The notes under the pieces were generated by a model. It was not told the origin of the DNA, searched no databases, and saw only the letters and a program-made list of their open reading frames with translations. A program made the translations under genes and the position numbers. 64,000 nt of DNA from Sva-07 sp963715825 (GTDB lineage: Bacteria; Actinomycetota; Acidimicrobiia; Acidimicrobiales; Ilumatobacteraceae), in contig CAVQSI010000041.1 of the NCBI GenBank assembly GCA_963715825.1, forward strand, positions 496,001 through 560,000, read 5' to 3'. Shown here piece after piece: positions 16,587-27,243 of this stretch (its first letter is position 1; every line of letters begins with the position of its first letter).

Positions 16587-18008
16587 CTACGCCTTGGACT
16601 TCTCGAGCAGGTCGAACTCCTCGACGATCCGAGCCGCCAGGTCGGCGAGGTCCGGAATCTGTTCGCGATCGGACACGAGACTGAGGCAGAGTCGATCGCC
16701 CACCGAGATGGCCCCGATGTGGAGGCCCATGCCGTCGACCACACCGAGCACCGGGTAGATCGCCGTGACCTCGGCGCCGAGCGCGTACTGCGGCTCCTTG
16801 GAGCCCGGCACCGACGTGATCGTGGTGTTGAACGGCGGCATCAGTCGATCCGCCAGCGGGCTGCGTTCGAGCAGACGCGACGCCACGATGCCCAGCAGCG
16901 GCGTGCCGCCACCCATCCCGCGGATCTCAGCGGCGGTCATTGCGCCGTGGCGGGTCACCGCCTCGCCGATCTGTTCGTGCACGATCGCGAGACGCTCCGG
17001 GATGCGATGCAGATTCGTGCCCAGACTGACGACGGCACCGGCGATCCCTTCGATCGCTTCGGGATCGGTGACCGACAGCGGCACCAACGCCTTGAGGGTT
17101 TCGCGAGGCAGCTCGTCGTGTTGGAGCAGCCACCACCGCAACGCCCCGCCGCAGACTGCGGTGAGCACGTCGACGGTGCTGACGGAGAACCGCGACCGCA
17201 CCTTGGCGATGCGTTGCAGATCGAGTTCGGCACTCGCCCAGCGGCGGTGCGGGCCGATCCGGGTGTTGAACGAGGTCCGCGGGGTGATGCCGGACTGCTC
17301 GGCGATGACGATCGATCGTTGCGAACGCTGGTTCATCAGCGCGAGCGCAGGGTTCATGACGCTGCGGAGTCCGGGGACCGAGTTCAACGTCCGCGGCACC
17401 GTGGTCAGCGTGCGCATCGGGTCGACGAGCGCGTTCAACCAAGCCCGCGTGCCGATGTCGTGCAGCGACGGGCCCGCTTCGGGTACCCAGTTGCGCAACT
17501 CGTCGGCCGGTTCGCCGAGCAGGTCGGATGAGTCCCCGATCAACCCGGCACACAGCGAGTTGCCCGTCGAGGCCGCCAGCGCGGCCAGGTGCATCTTGAA
17601 CAGCAGCGCCGCCCTGCCGTCGGCCAGCCCGGAGATCAGGTAGAGCTCCCACAGCGGCCGCGCTCGGTCGAGCGGACGGCTGTGGATGCGGGCGACGAGG
17701 TCGGCGAGCGAATCCGGGTCGTCGGGGTCGGGCACGGCGATGTGGCGCAGGTGGTAGTTGAGATCGAAGCCCGGATGATCGCGCCACCAGGGACGATCGA
17801 GGTTCAACGGCACCTCGGCCAACGACTGGCGCAGCATCGGGTGGTCGTCGAGCCGGGCGCTGACCTCCTGGCGAAGCAGCGCAGCGTTCAGGCGCTGCGG
17901 CGCATTGGCCGCGTCGACGATCGTCAGTGTGGAGGTGTGGCCGAGCGCGTTCGGCGTCTCGATCGCCAGCAGCCGTGAATGACCTCGGGCGATCTGTGAT
18001 GTCGGCAT
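16587..18008 (-). CDS. WS/DGAT-like acyltransferase homologue lacking the HHxxxDG motif
   Basis: A 473-residue protein with the wax ester synthase/diacylglycerol acyltransferase layout: HTSTLTIVD at the start, LNYHLRHIAVPDPDD near 83, RPLDRARPLWELYLISGLADGR near 111, and a C-terminal domain ending in LADLAARIVEEFDLL. Active WS/DGATs carry HHxxxDG after FKM. Here the same place reads MHLAALAAS: His140 remains, but the catalytic second His is Leu141 and the Asp-Gly pair is Ala-Ala. The later ND motif reads VDVLTAV. It is therefore probably inactive as an O-acyltransferase, or a lipid-binding or differently acting derivative. It follows a hydrolase gene by 5 bp. Confidence 0.8.
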   Translation of the reverse strand: MPTSQIARGHSRLLAIETPNALGHTSTLTIVDAANAPQRLNAALLRQEVSARLDDHPMLRQSLAEVPLNLDRPWWRDHPGFDLNYHLRHIAVPDPDDPDSLADLVARIHSRPLDRARPLWELYLISGLADGRAALLFKMHLAALAASTGNSLCAGLIGDSSDLLGEPADELRNWVPEAGPSLHDIGTRAWLNALVDPMRTLTTVPRTLNSVPGLRSVMNPALALMNQRSQRSIVIAEQSGITPRTSFNTRIGPHRRWASAELDLQRIAKVRSRFSVSTVDVLTAVCGGALRWWLLQHDELPRETLKALVPLSVTDPEAIEGIAGAVVSLGTNLHRIPERLAIVHEQIGEAVTRHGAMTAAEIRGMGGGTPLLGIVASRLLERSPLADRLMPPFNTTITSVPGSKEPQYALGAEVTAIYPVLGVVDGMGLHIGAISVGDRLCLSLVSDREQIPDLADLAARIVEEFDLLEKSKA

Positions 18009-18013
18009 GGCGA

Positions 18014-18784
18014 TCAGGCTCCTGCAGTGCTCGCGGCGGTCGAAGCGTCACGATCCGGGTCGGGGTAGCACCAGGCCATCGCCGACGGGGCGACGAACGG
18101 CGCCCACTCGCCGTCGCGTTGTGCGAGCCGGTCGGCGACCGCCCAGATCGCCGACGCGTTGTGACCGAGTCCGATGTGGGCGCCACGTACCTCGATGTTC
18201 TCCGAGGTCGGACCGACCGGCTGCAGACACGATCCAGGGGCGACCACGCCGTCCTGTCGGGAGTAGATCACCGTCGACGGCACGGGGATGACCGTGAGGT
18301 CGTGACCCCGACGGCCCCGCTGGAGGCCGGCGAGTTGCGAGAGACGTCGAACGCTCTCGCTCAGGTTCGCTTCGGGATCTTCGACGCGGATCGGACTGCC
18401 GAGCGAGATCGCCTGGCGGACCCGGTCGGGATGATGCAGCGCGAGCAGTCGGGCCATGATGCCGCCGAGGCTCCAACCCACGATGTCGATCGGGCCGCCG
18501 TTCTGTTGCACGAGTTGGTTGAGGCGGCGCAGAAGCTGTCGGACCGTCTCGTCGTCGGGGCCGACGTTGAGGCCGAGTCCCCACGGCGCCGGACGATGCC
18601 CAAGAGCACGCAACGCGAAGCGCAACGGCGCCGTGGACACATCACCGGCGGTGAATCCGGGAAGCACCAGCACCCTGCGCCCGGTGCCACGCGGTGCGGT
18701 GGCCAGCCACGGCGCCGACAGCATGAACGCCCCGAACTCGGGGATGGCAAGCAACTCCGAGATCGCAGGCGCTGGTCGGTCCAC
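18014..18784 (-). CDS. Alpha/beta hydrolase (lipase/acyltransferase type)
   Basis: A 256-residue alpha/beta hydrolase. The first strand and oxyanion region is VLVLPGFTAGDVST. The nucleophile elbow is GWSLGGIMARLLA near residue 110, with VIYSRQDGVVAPG supplying the acid and GAHIGLGHNAS the His. It resembles triacylglycerol-lipase-like actinobacterial proteins, with no signal peptide. It is upstream of the WS/DGAT-like gene in one operon, pointing to a neutral-lipid role. GTG 18784 has TACCCT 6 nt upstream; the longer open frame overlaps the divergent mutase promoter and gene and is rejected. Confidence 0.82.
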   Translation of the reverse strand: MDRPAPAISELLAIPEFGAFMLSAPWLATAPRGTGRRVLVLPGFTAGDVSTAPLRFALRALGHRPAPWGLGLNVGPDDETVRQLLRRLNQLVQQNGGPIDIVGWSLGGIMARLLALHHPDRVRQAISLGSPIRVEDPEANLSESVRRLSQLAGLQRGRRGHDLTVIPVPSTVIYSRQDGVVAPGSCLQPVGPTSENIEVRGAHIGLGHNASAIWAVADRLAQRDGEWAPFVAPSAMAWCYPDPDRDASTAASTAGA

Positions 18785-18918
18785 AGCCACAGGGTATGAC
18801 AGATCGCCGGCGGGGACCGCTTCGCCGCGTCGCTGATTTCGGCTGGCCCGTTCCGCAGCGACCAGTCGCGGTGGTCGGCCGGTCAGCGCAACACTCGCAG
18901 CCGTCGCAGACCGATCGG

Positions 18919-18930
18919 TACCATCGTCCC
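18919..18930 (+). promoter_or_regulatory. Leaderless promoter of the acyl-CoA mutase operon
   Basis: TACCAT at 18919-18924 followed by 6 nt and the GTG start. No cobalamin riboswitch is visible upstream. Confidence 0.5.
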
Positions 18931-20565
<1,635 letters not shown>

Positions 20566-20579
20566 GCATCGAGGCCAAC

Positions 20580-20966
20580 ATGAGTGAACGAATTCTCGTC
20601 GCCAAGGTCGGCCTCGACGGCCATGACCGCGGCATCAAGGTGGTTGCTCGCATCTTGCGCGACGCCGGTTACGAGGTCATCTACACCGGGCTGTTCCAGA
20701 CCCCGCAGACCGTCGCTGCAGCGGCCGTCGACGAAGACGTCGACGCGATCGGGCTGTCGATGCTCTCGGGCGCGCACATGACCCTGGCCCCGCTCGTCGT
20801 CGACGAGGTACGCAAGCTCGGCAGCGAGATCCCGGTCATCGTCGGCGGCATCGTGCCCAAGCAGGACGTCGGGCCGCTGAAGGAGGCTGGCATCGCTGCG
20901 GTGATCACGCCGGGCGCCAGCGCCGACGAGGTCGTCGACACCATTCGTCAGGTGCTCGCCGAGTGA
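20580..20966 (+). CDS. icmB: B12-binding small subunit of the acyl-CoA mutase
   Basis: A 128-residue cobalamin-binding domain. Signature: KVGLDGHDRGIKV (DxHxxG, lower axial His near residue 16), then GLSMLSGAHM and VGGIVPKQD. It matches the small subunits of two-part isobutyryl- or 2-hydroxyisobutyryl-CoA mutases and forms the holoenzyme with the upstream subunit. No G-protein chaperone (MeaB/MeaI) is present nearby. Confidence 0.9.
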   Translation: MSERILVAKVGLDGHDRGIKVVARILRDAGYEVIYTGLFQTPQTVAAAAVDEDVDAIGLSMLSGAHMTLAPLVVDEVRKLGSEIPVIVGGIVPKQDVGPLKEAGIAAVITPGASADEVVDTIRQVLAE

Positions 20967-21039
20967 TCCTCGCCGAATCGGCTGACCGGACGTCGCGTCG
21001 CTAGTTTGGCGAATTCCGCACCGCACCATTGGGGGATTC

Positions 21040-22716
21040 TTGAGCATCGCGAGCGACCAGCAGGGCACCGACGTCGACCGACCCGAGTTCAGCCTCGCCG
21101 CTGTCCACGAAGCCATCGCCGCCTCCCGCCCCGACGCCGACTGCTTGGTCTTCCGTGACCGGCGGTACACGTGGGCCGAGATCACCGAGCGCACCCGTCG
21201 CCTCGCGAACCATCTGCTCAGCGAGGGCCTCGGCGTGCGGACCGAACGAGCCGACCTCGCCGGCCACGAGAGCGGACAGGACCATCTGGCGATCTACCTC
21301 CACAACGGCAACGAGTACCTCGAGGCCATGCTCGGCGCCCTCAAGGCCCGCGTTGCCTCGCTCAACGTCAACTACCGCTACGTGGCCGAGGAGTTGCTCT
21401 ATCTACTGAACGACTCACAGGCGAGCGCCGTCGTCGTCCACTCGGCGTTCACCCCCACGCTGGCCGAGGTCCTCGACCAGCTTCCTCGGCTCCGCGTGAT
21501 CCTGCAGGTCCCCGACGACTCCGGCCATCCGCTGCTGCCCGGCGCGGTCTGGTACGAGGAAGCGCTCGCGGCGGCGTCGCCGGAGCGCCCCGATGTCGAG
21601 TGGAGCCCCGACGACCTCTACATGCTCTACACCGGCGGCACCACCGGCATGCCCAAGGGCGTGATGTGGCGCAACGGCGACGCGATGGTCGAGTGCTTCG
21701 GGGGCTCGAAGACGGCCGCATCGATCGACGAGTTCGTCGCCGAGGCCAACACCGGCCTGCAGGCCCTGCTCGCTCCCCCGTTCATGCACGGTGCCGGCCA
21801 CTGGATGAGCTTTCGAACCTGGTTGGGCGGCGGCACGGTGTTCGTGCAGTCGGTCCCGGAGCGTCTCGACCCGGTCGACATCTGGTCGCTGATCGAACGC
21901 GAGAGCGTGAACTTCCTGCTGATCGTCGGCGACGCCTTCGCTCGTCCGCTGCTCGACGAATTGGCCCACCCCACGAACGGGGCCGGCTACGACCTCTCCT
22001 CGTTGACGGTGGTGCTGTCGGGCGGCGCCCCGCTGTCAGCACCGCTCAAGGACGAATTCCTGTCGCACCTGCCGACCTTGATGATCGTCGACGGGCTCGG
22101 ATCCTCCGAGGCCGGTGGCCAGGTGTCGCAGGTCTCCACCGGTGGCGGGGCCACCACCGGCACATTCGAGATCACGCCGGGCAATGTCGTGCTGTCGGCC
22201 GATCTCGATCGTGTGCTCGACGAGGGTGACCCCGAGATCGGGTGGCTCGCCAAGACGGGACGACTTGCCCTGGGGTATCTCGGCGACCCGGAGAAGACCG
22301 CTCGCACCTACCCGGTGATCGACGGGGTCCGCTACGCGATTCCCGGCGACCGTGCCCGCCTGCTCGATGGGGGCGTCGTCGAACTGCACGGCCGCGACTC
22401 GGTCACGATCAACTCCGGCGGTGAGAAGATCTTCGCCGAGGAGGTCGAGGCAGCGCTCAAGTCGCATCCCGGCGTGTACGACTGCATCGTCGCCGGGCGG
22501 CCGAGCGAACGGTGGGGCAACGAGGTCGTCGCCATCGTGCGCATTCGGGAGGGCTACGACGTCGATGATGAAGCGCTGCTCGCCGCTGCGGCGCAGCACA
22601 TCGCTCGCTACAAGCTGCCCAAGGAGATTCGCCACGTCGACGAGATCGTGCGGTCGCCGAGCGGCAAGGCCGACTACCGGTGGGCCAAGCAGGTCGCAGC
22701 CGAACCCGTAGCCTGA
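21040..22716 (+). CDS. Acyl-CoA synthetase (FadD-like, AMP-forming)
   Basis: A 558-residue AMP-forming ligase. The P-loop is YTGGTTGMPKGVMWRNGD near residue 195, a form typical of actinobacterial acyl-CoA synthetases of the FadD17/FadD19 group. Others are PPFMHGAGHW, LGSSEAGGQVSQ, GDRARLLDGG (TGD region) and SGGEKIFAEEVE, with C-terminal Lys in SGKADYRW. The start is TTG at 21040, supported by GGGGGA 3 nt upstream. This is one of the few genes here with a strong Shine-Dalgarno rather than a leaderless layout. The substrate may be a branched or sterol-derived acid; the neighbouring mutase is compatible with branched-chain acyl-CoA use. Confidence 0.87.
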   Translation: MSIASDQQGTDVDRPEFSLAAVHEAIAASRPDADCLVFRDRRYTWAEITERTRRLANHLLSEGLGVRTERADLAGHESGQDHLAIYLHNGNEYLEAMLGALKARVASLNVNYRYVAEELLYLLNDSQASAVVVHSAFTPTLAEVLDQLPRLRVILQVPDDSGHPLLPGAVWYEEALAAASPERPDVEWSPDDLYMLYTGGTTGMPKGVMWRNGDAMVECFGGSKTAASIDEFVAEANTGLQALLAPPFMHGAGHWMSFRTWLGGGTVFVQSVPERLDPVDIWSLIERESVNFLLIVGDAFARPLLDELAHPTNGAGYDLSSLTVVLSGGAPLSAPLKDEFLSHLPTLMIVDGLGSSEAGGQVSQVSTGGGATTGTFEITPGNVVLSADLDRVLDEGDPEIGWLAKTGRLALGYLGDPEKTARTYPVIDGVRYAIPGDRARLLDGGVVELHGRDSVTINSGGEKIFAEEVEAALKSHPGVYDCIVAGRPSERWGNEVVAIVRIREGYDVDDEALLAAAAQHIARYKLPKEIRHVDEIVRSPSGKADYRWAKQVAAEPVA

Positions 22717-22721
22717 ACCGG
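22709..22721 (+). promoter_or_regulatory. Leaderless promoter of menG inside the end of the previous gene
   Basis: TAGCCT at 22709-22714 is 7 nt before GTG 22722 and overlaps the last codons and the stop of the acyl-CoA synthetase gene. Confidence 0.45.
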
Positions 22722-23444
22722 GTGACCGAACCCGCCGCGACACCCTCATCGTGGGACACCGAGGACCTCCCCCAGGGCGAGGCGAAGGTCGCCGCCGTCC
22801 AGGGGATGTTCGACGCCATCGCCCCGAAGTACGACCGCCTCAACCGGATCATCTCGTTCCGGCTCGACGTCCGGTGGCGCAAGCGGGCGATCCGTGACCT
22901 CGCCCTGCCCGCCGGCAGCGTGGTGCTCGACCTGGCGAGCGGCACCGGCGACCTGTGCATCGACCTCGCAGCCGGTGGTGTCCGCCCGATCTCGATGGAC
23001 CTGAGTTTCGGGATGCTGTCGGCCGACCGCTCCGGGGCACCGCGGGTCCAGACCGACATCCTGCGGCTCCCGGTGCCCGACGCATCGGTCGACGGGGTCA
23101 CCTGCGGCTTCGCCCTCAGGAACCTGCTCGACCTCCCGACGTTCTTCGACGAGCTCGGCCGGGTCGTGCGCCCGGGCGGGCGGATCGCGCTGCTCGACGT
23201 GAGCGTGCCCGACAACCGCCTGGTGCGCTGGGGCAACAACATCTACTTCGGCAAGATCGTGCCGCGGATCGGTGCGCTGCTGTCCGACGGCGCCGCGTAC
23301 CGCTACCTGCCCAAGAGCGTGGCGTACCTGCCGACGCCCACCGAGCTGCTGACGTCGCTGCGATCCGCGGGTTTCGCCGATGCCACGCATGCGCAGCTGT
23401 CGGGCGGACTGACCCAGTTGCTGGTCGCCACCCGCGATCGATGA
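22722..23444 (+). CDS. menG: Demethylmenaquinone methyltransferase (UbiE/MenG)
   Basis: A 240-residue class I SAM methyltransferase for the last step of menaquinone synthesis. Motifs: VQGMFDAIAPKYDRLNRIIS near 25, the SAM motif VLDLASGTGDLCIDLA near 66, then DGVTCGFALRNL and RVVRPGGRIALLDVSVP. The stop overlaps the menF start (ATGA), so menG and menF are coupled. GTG 22722 is favoured by a TAGCCT hexamer 7 nt upstream. Confidence 0.95.
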   Translation: MTEPAATPSSWDTEDLPQGEAKVAAVQGMFDAIAPKYDRLNRIISFRLDVRWRKRAIRDLALPAGSVVLDLASGTGDLCIDLAAGGVRPISMDLSFGMLSADRSGAPRVQTDILRLPVPDASVDGVTCGFALRNLLDLPTFFDELGRVVRPGGRIALLDVSVPDNRLVRWGNNIYFGKIVPRIGALLSDGAAYRYLPKSVAYLPTPTELLTSLRSAGFADATHAQLSGGLTQLLVATRDR

Positions 23445-24670
23445 GGGCCGTCACCCGACCACTGTCGGCCTACACCGACGGGACCGTCGACCTCAACGAC
23501 ATTGCGGGCGGCGACGGCGTGCTGTTCGTGCGCAATGCCGTCGGCGTCGCGGGCCGCGGCGTCGCTGCGACGGTGCCGGTCGACGAGGCCGTCGACGTGC
23601 TCGCCGGGTTCGACCACGACACGACCGTGCCCGGCGTCGGGCCGGTCGCACTCGGTTGCGTCCCGTTCGTACCGGGGTCACCGGCAGACCTCGTGATCCC
23701 CGCCGTCCAGTTCCGCAAGGACGCCACCGGCGCGATCGCCGTCACCGTGGTCGGCGACATCGACGGCGAGATGGTCGACGACGACGCACTCGCCGACGCA
23801 GTCCACGAGGCGCTGCATCGCCGGGACCCAGCCGCCGCCACCGCGGCGAGCTGGTCGATCGAGCCAGCGGTCGACGTCGACGACTACCTCGCTGCCGTCA
23901 CGGCCGCTCGCGATGCGGTACGCGCCGGCGACCTGACCAAAGCAGTCATCGCTCGTCCGATCGTCGTGACGTCGAGCGAGGACATCGACGTGCACGCGGT
24001 GCTCCGCCGCCTTCGAGCCTCGTTCGGCTCGAGTTACCGATTCTCGATCGACGGGTTCATCGGGGCCTCGCCGGAGCTGCTCGTCGAGGTCGAGGGGCCC
24101 GTCGTGCGCTCGCACCCGCTCGCGGGCACGGCGCCGCGCACGGGCGATGTCGACAACGACGCCCGCATCGCCACCGACCTGATCGCCAGCACCAAGAACC
24201 AGATCGAGCACCGCGTCGTGATCGACGTCGTGCATGACACGCTGCTGCCGTGGGCGAGCTACCTCGACTGGGAGCCCGAGCCGTCGATCGTGACCGTGGC
24301 CAACGTGCAACACCTCGGCACGCGGATGGAAGGGATGCTGTCGCAGCCCGGTCCGTCGGTGATCGAGTTGGTGCGGGCCTTGTCGCCGACGCCGGCACTC
24401 GGCGGCCATCCGCGTGAGGCAGCGATCGAGCTGATCCAGCGCGTCGAGGGATTCGAGCGTGGTCGCTACGGCGGCGCGGTCGGCTGGGTCGATGCGCACG
24501 GCAACGGGACGTGGGCGGTGGCCATCCGCTGCGCGGAGCTGTCCGACGACCGCCGGTCGGCCCGCCTGGTCGCCGGTGGCGGCATCGTCGCCGACAGCGA
24601 TCCGCACGCCGAACTGGCCGAAACCCAAGCCAAGTTCCAAGCGATGCTCAGCGCCATCGTCCGCCCCTGA
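23441..24670 (+). CDS. menF: Isochorismate synthase
   Basis: A 409-residue chorismate-binding enzyme making isochorismate, the entry step to menaquinone. Conserved text in the C-terminal half: FSIDGFIGASPELLVEV, SHPLAGTAPRTG, STKNQIEHRVVIDVV, ALSPTPALGGHPREAA, GRYGGAVGWVDAHG, and VAGGGIVADSDPHAELAET. The N-terminal half is more divergent, as usual. It is convergent with menD, separated by two hairpin repeats. In a window with menD, menG, menH, menA and menE, a menaquinone rather than siderophore role is likely. Confidence 0.92.
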   Translation: MRAVTRPLSAYTDGTVDLNDIAGGDGVLFVRNAVGVAGRGVAATVPVDEAVDVLAGFDHDTTVPGVGPVALGCVPFVPGSPADLVIPAVQFRKDATGAIAVTVVGDIDGEMVDDDALADAVHEALHRRDPAAATAASWSIEPAVDVDDYLAAVTAARDAVRAGDLTKAVIARPIVVTSSEDIDVHAVLRRLRASFGSSYRFSIDGFIGASPELLVEVEGPVVRSHPLAGTAPRTGDVDNDARIATDLIASTKNQIEHRVVIDVVHDTLLPWASYLDWEPEPSIVTVANVQHLGTRMEGMLSQPGPSVIELVRALSPTPALGGHPREAAIELIQRVEGFERGRYGGAVGWVDAHGNGTWAVAIRCAELSDDRRSARLVAGGGIVADSDPHAELAETQAKFQAMLSAIVRP

Positions 24671-24704
24671 CGATCGCTCCCCACGACCACCCCCACCACC
24701 CGAC

Positions 24705-24748
24705 GCGATGAGTCTTCGCGCGGACAGGTCGCGGTGGAAACTCATCGC
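24705..24748. repeat. Dispersed hairpin element, type B, copy 1
   Basis: GCGATGAGTCTTCGCGCGGAC at the left reads into GGAAACTCATCGC at the right, a different body from type A with the same GATGAG..CTCATC ends. It lies between convergent menF and menD. Confidence 0.75.
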
Positions 24749-24767
24749 TCCGAGCGCCGAACCCCAA

Positions 24768-24810
24768 GCGATGAGTCTTCGCGCGGACAGGTCGCGTGGA
24801 AACTCATCGC
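24768..24810. repeat. Dispersed hairpin element, type B, copy 2
   Basis: Nearly identical to copy 1 (same GTCTTCGCGCGGACAGGTCGC core). Its right arm contains the menD stop codon (24804-24806). Confidence 0.75.
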
Positions 24811-26480
24811 TGGTCGAGAGCGGACACGACGGCGGCGTGGAGGGCGGCGTGAACCTCGACGTTGTGGCGGCGGTCGGTCGGCACGCAGCACACCCACGGG
24901 CCGGGCTGGGCGAGCTGGTCGACGAGTTCGTCGACGGCCTGCACGGTTCGTGCCTCGAGCCCGTATGACGTCGCGAGCGCCACGACGTCGAGGTCCAACG
25001 GCGTGCCGAACAACTGCTCGAATCGCTCGCCGGAGAGCACCTCGGCCTGCGGCAGGAACGAGAAGATGCCGCCGCCGTTGTTGTCGACCACGACGACGCG
25101 CAGATCCGCGTTCCGAGCGTGCAGCGCCGTGAGCGAATTGCTGTCGTGGACGAAGGCGAGATCGCCGAGCAGCACGAACGTGGTCCGTCCGGTCAGCGCC
25201 CTCCCGAGGGCCGTGCCCAGCACGCCGTCGATACCGTTCGCGCCCCGGTTGGCGTGGGCGCGTGCACGGCTGCCTCCGAACCATTCGAGATCGCGCACCG
25301 GCATCGACGACGCCACGACCAGTTCGGCGTCGTCGTGGATTGCAGCAGCGACTGTTCGAGCAACACCGGGTTCGGTCAGCTCGGCGAAGCGTCCGAGACG
25401 ATCCTCGATCACGTGGTCAGCGGTTCGGTCGGCGGCGGTCCACGAGTCGGCCCACTCGGTGTCGACAACGGTCGTCGACGACACTGCAGCGAGCAGATCG
25501 TCGACTGCGACGACGGCGGCGACGTTGTGGTCGGGGTCGATCACTCCCGGGCCACCCACCTGGAGCAGTGTTGCGCCGGCGGCGGTGGCTCGCGCCGTCC
25601 ACTGCGCAAGGACTTTCGAGGCCGCCGGCCGGCCGATTCGAACGATCACGTCGGCAAGGTGGTCGGCTGCGAATCGTTCGCTGCGCAGCAGCGCATCGGC
25701 TGTCGAGATCGCACCGGGAAGGTGACGCATCTCTGACACCGGGTCGGCGACGACGGGCCAACCGGTCCGCTCGGCCAACGCTGCGACCTGGGCGGCGTCC
25801 ACCCCGCTGCGACCGCCGACCAGGATCACTCCCCTGGCGGACTCGAGGGCGGGGACCGCATCGGATCGGCGGCCACCGGCGGTGCCGTCGCCGGCTGATC
25901 GCGGTGCGACCGACGAACGCGCCGGAAGCTCGCCAGCTTCACCGACGAGCGGCTCGCGGAACGCCAGGTTCAGCTGCACCGGGCCCCGGGCGGCGTGTGA
26001 CCAGGCGTCGACGGCGAGCTCGCGCCACAGCGAGCGCTCGGCGGCAACCGGGACTCCCGGGTCGCGCGACCACACGACATGGCCGCCGTAGAGGTCGATC
26101 TGGTCGATGGTCTGCGGTGCGCCGACGCCGCGCAGTTCCTCGGGCCGGTCAGCGGTGAGCACGAGCATCGGGACCTCGGAGAGACCTGCCTCGACCACGG
26201 CCGGGTAGAAGTTCGCCGCCGCCGTGCCACTCGTGCACAGAAGGAGTGCGGGGTCGCCGTCGAGCCCGAGTCCGAGCGCCACGAAGGCCGCGGACCGCTC
26301 GTCGTGCACGACGTGGACGTGCATCTCGCGGCGATCGGTCAACGCCAGTGCCATCGGTGTCGAACGTGAGCCCGGAGCAATCACGGCGTGGCGCACGCCG
26401 AGCTCGATCCACTCGTCGACGAGCGTCGCACAGAATGTCGCTTGGACGTCCTGCGGGCGGGGTTCTGCTGCGCCGACCAT
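24804..26480 (-). CDS. menD: 2-succinyl-5-enolpyruvyl-6-hydroxy-3-cyclohexene-1-carboxylate synthase
   Basis: A 558-residue ThDP-dependent enzyme joining isochorismate and 2-oxoglutarate in menaquinone synthesis. N-terminal motifs: IAPGSRSTPMALAL near 34, VVHDERSAAFVALGLG (ThDP-activating Glu) near 57, LLCTSGTAAANFYPA near 80, APQTIDQIDLYG. C-terminal ThDP/Mg region: HANRGANGIDG, FVLLGDLAFVHDSN and VVVDNNGGGIFSFLPQ. The gene is divergent from the FrnE-like gene across a 34-bp gap; TAGTGT sits 9 nt before the ATG. Confidence 0.96.
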   Translation of the reverse strand: MVGAAEPRPQDVQATFCATLVDEWIELGVRHAVIAPGSRSTPMALALTDRREMHVHVVHDERSAAFVALGLGLDGDPALLLCTSGTAAANFYPAVVEAGLSEVPMLVLTADRPEELRGVGAPQTIDQIDLYGGHVVWSRDPGVPVAAERSLWRELAVDAWSHAARGPVQLNLAFREPLVGEAGELPARSSVAPRSAGDGTAGGRRSDAVPALESARGVILVGGRSGVDAAQVAALAERTGWPVVADPVSEMRHLPGAISTADALLRSERFAADHLADVIVRIGRPAASKVLAQWTARATAAGATLLQVGGPGVIDPDHNVAAVVAVDDLLAAVSSTTVVDTEWADSWTAADRTADHVIEDRLGRFAELTEPGVARTVAAAIHDDAELVVASSMPVRDLEWFGGSRARAHANRGANGIDGVLGTALGRALTGRTTFVLLGDLAFVHDSNSLTALHARNADLRVVVVDNNGGGIFSFLPQAEVLSGERFEQLFGTPLDLDVVALATSYGLEARTVQAVDELVDQLAQPGPWVCCVPTDRRHNVEVHAALHAAVVSALDQR

Positions 26481-26514
26481 TGACGACAGACACTAGGCGC
26501 ATACCGTGTCCAAC
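26481..26514. promoter_or_regulatory. Divergent promoters of menD and the FrnE-like gene
   Basis: TACCGT (26502-26507) is 7 nt before ATG 26515 on the plus strand. TAGTGT on the minus strand (26490-26495) is 9 nt before ATG 26480. The two -10 elements are only 6 bp apart. Confidence 0.45.
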
Positions 26515-27243
26515 ATGACTGCGATCTCGAACGAGGAGACGAACTCGCCCGCCACGCGGCCGACGGTGACCGTCGAGGTCTGGTCCGACGTGGTGTGCCC
26601 GTGGTGCTACATCGGCAAGCGCAAGTTCGCCACCGGGCTCGCCCAGGTCGAAGCGGAACTGGCCGAGCGGAATGTCGAGGTGGCCTTCGACATCTCCTAT
26701 CACCCCTACCAGCTCGACCCCACCGCGGCACCGGGCCACGCCAGCCCGGTGGTCGAGGCCTACGCAAAGAAGTTCGGGGGGCCCGAGCAGGCGGCGGCGA
26801 TCATCGCCAACGTGTCCGAACGCGCCGCCGAGGTCGGGCTCGACTTCCGTATGGACCAGGCGCTGCGGGCCAATACGCTGCTGGCCCATCGCGTGATCTG
26901 GTTGGCCGGGCAGCCCGATTCGCCCGTCGCGCAGGACGCGATGAAGGAACGTCTGCTGCGGGCCTACTTCCACGACGGCTTGAACATCGGCGACCCCGAC
27001 GTCCTCGCCGACTGCGCTGCCGAGGTCGGGTTCGATCGCGACGAAGTTCACGAGTTCATCGCATCGGGTCGCGGCACCGACGAGGTGCGTGCCGAACTCG
27101 ACGTGGCCAACGACAACGGCATCACCGCCGTGCCGACGTACGTCATCAATGGACGCTGGGCCATCCCAGGTGCGCAGGAACCCGAGACGTTCGCCCAGGT
27201 CCTCCGGAAGATGGCCGACCAGGCGGTCGCCGAGCAGGCTTGA
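26515..27243 (+). CDS. DsbA-family oxidoreductase (FrnE-like)
   Basis: A 242-residue thioredoxin-fold protein of the DsbA/FrnE type. The active-site CPWC sits in VWSDVVCPWCYIGKRKF near residue 28, followed by the helical insert and the cis-Pro region GITAVPTYVINGRWAIPGAQ. There is no signal peptide, so it is cytoplasmic, as for FrnE. ATG 26515 is preferred over GTG 26506 because of TACCGT 7 nt upstream. Its stop overlaps the menH-like start by one base. Why a disulfide-type protein is coupled to the menaquinone genes is unknown. Confidence 0.9.
   Translation: MTAISNEETNSPATRPTVTVEVWSDVVCPWCYIGKRKFATGLAQVEAELAERNVEVAFDISYHPYQLDPTAAPGHASPVVEAYAKKFGGPEQAAAIIANVSERAAEVGLDFRMDQALRANTLLAHRVIWLAGQPDSPVAQDAMKERLLRAYFHDGLNIGDPDVLADCAAEVGFDRDEVHEFIASGRGTDEVRAELDVANDNGITAVPTYVINGRWAIPGAQEPETFAQVLRKMADQAVAEQA

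Noticed and set aside
18800..18930. Cobalamin riboswitch before the B12 mutase
   Set aside because: No conserved B12-box or long leader; the GTG seems to begin at the transcript start.
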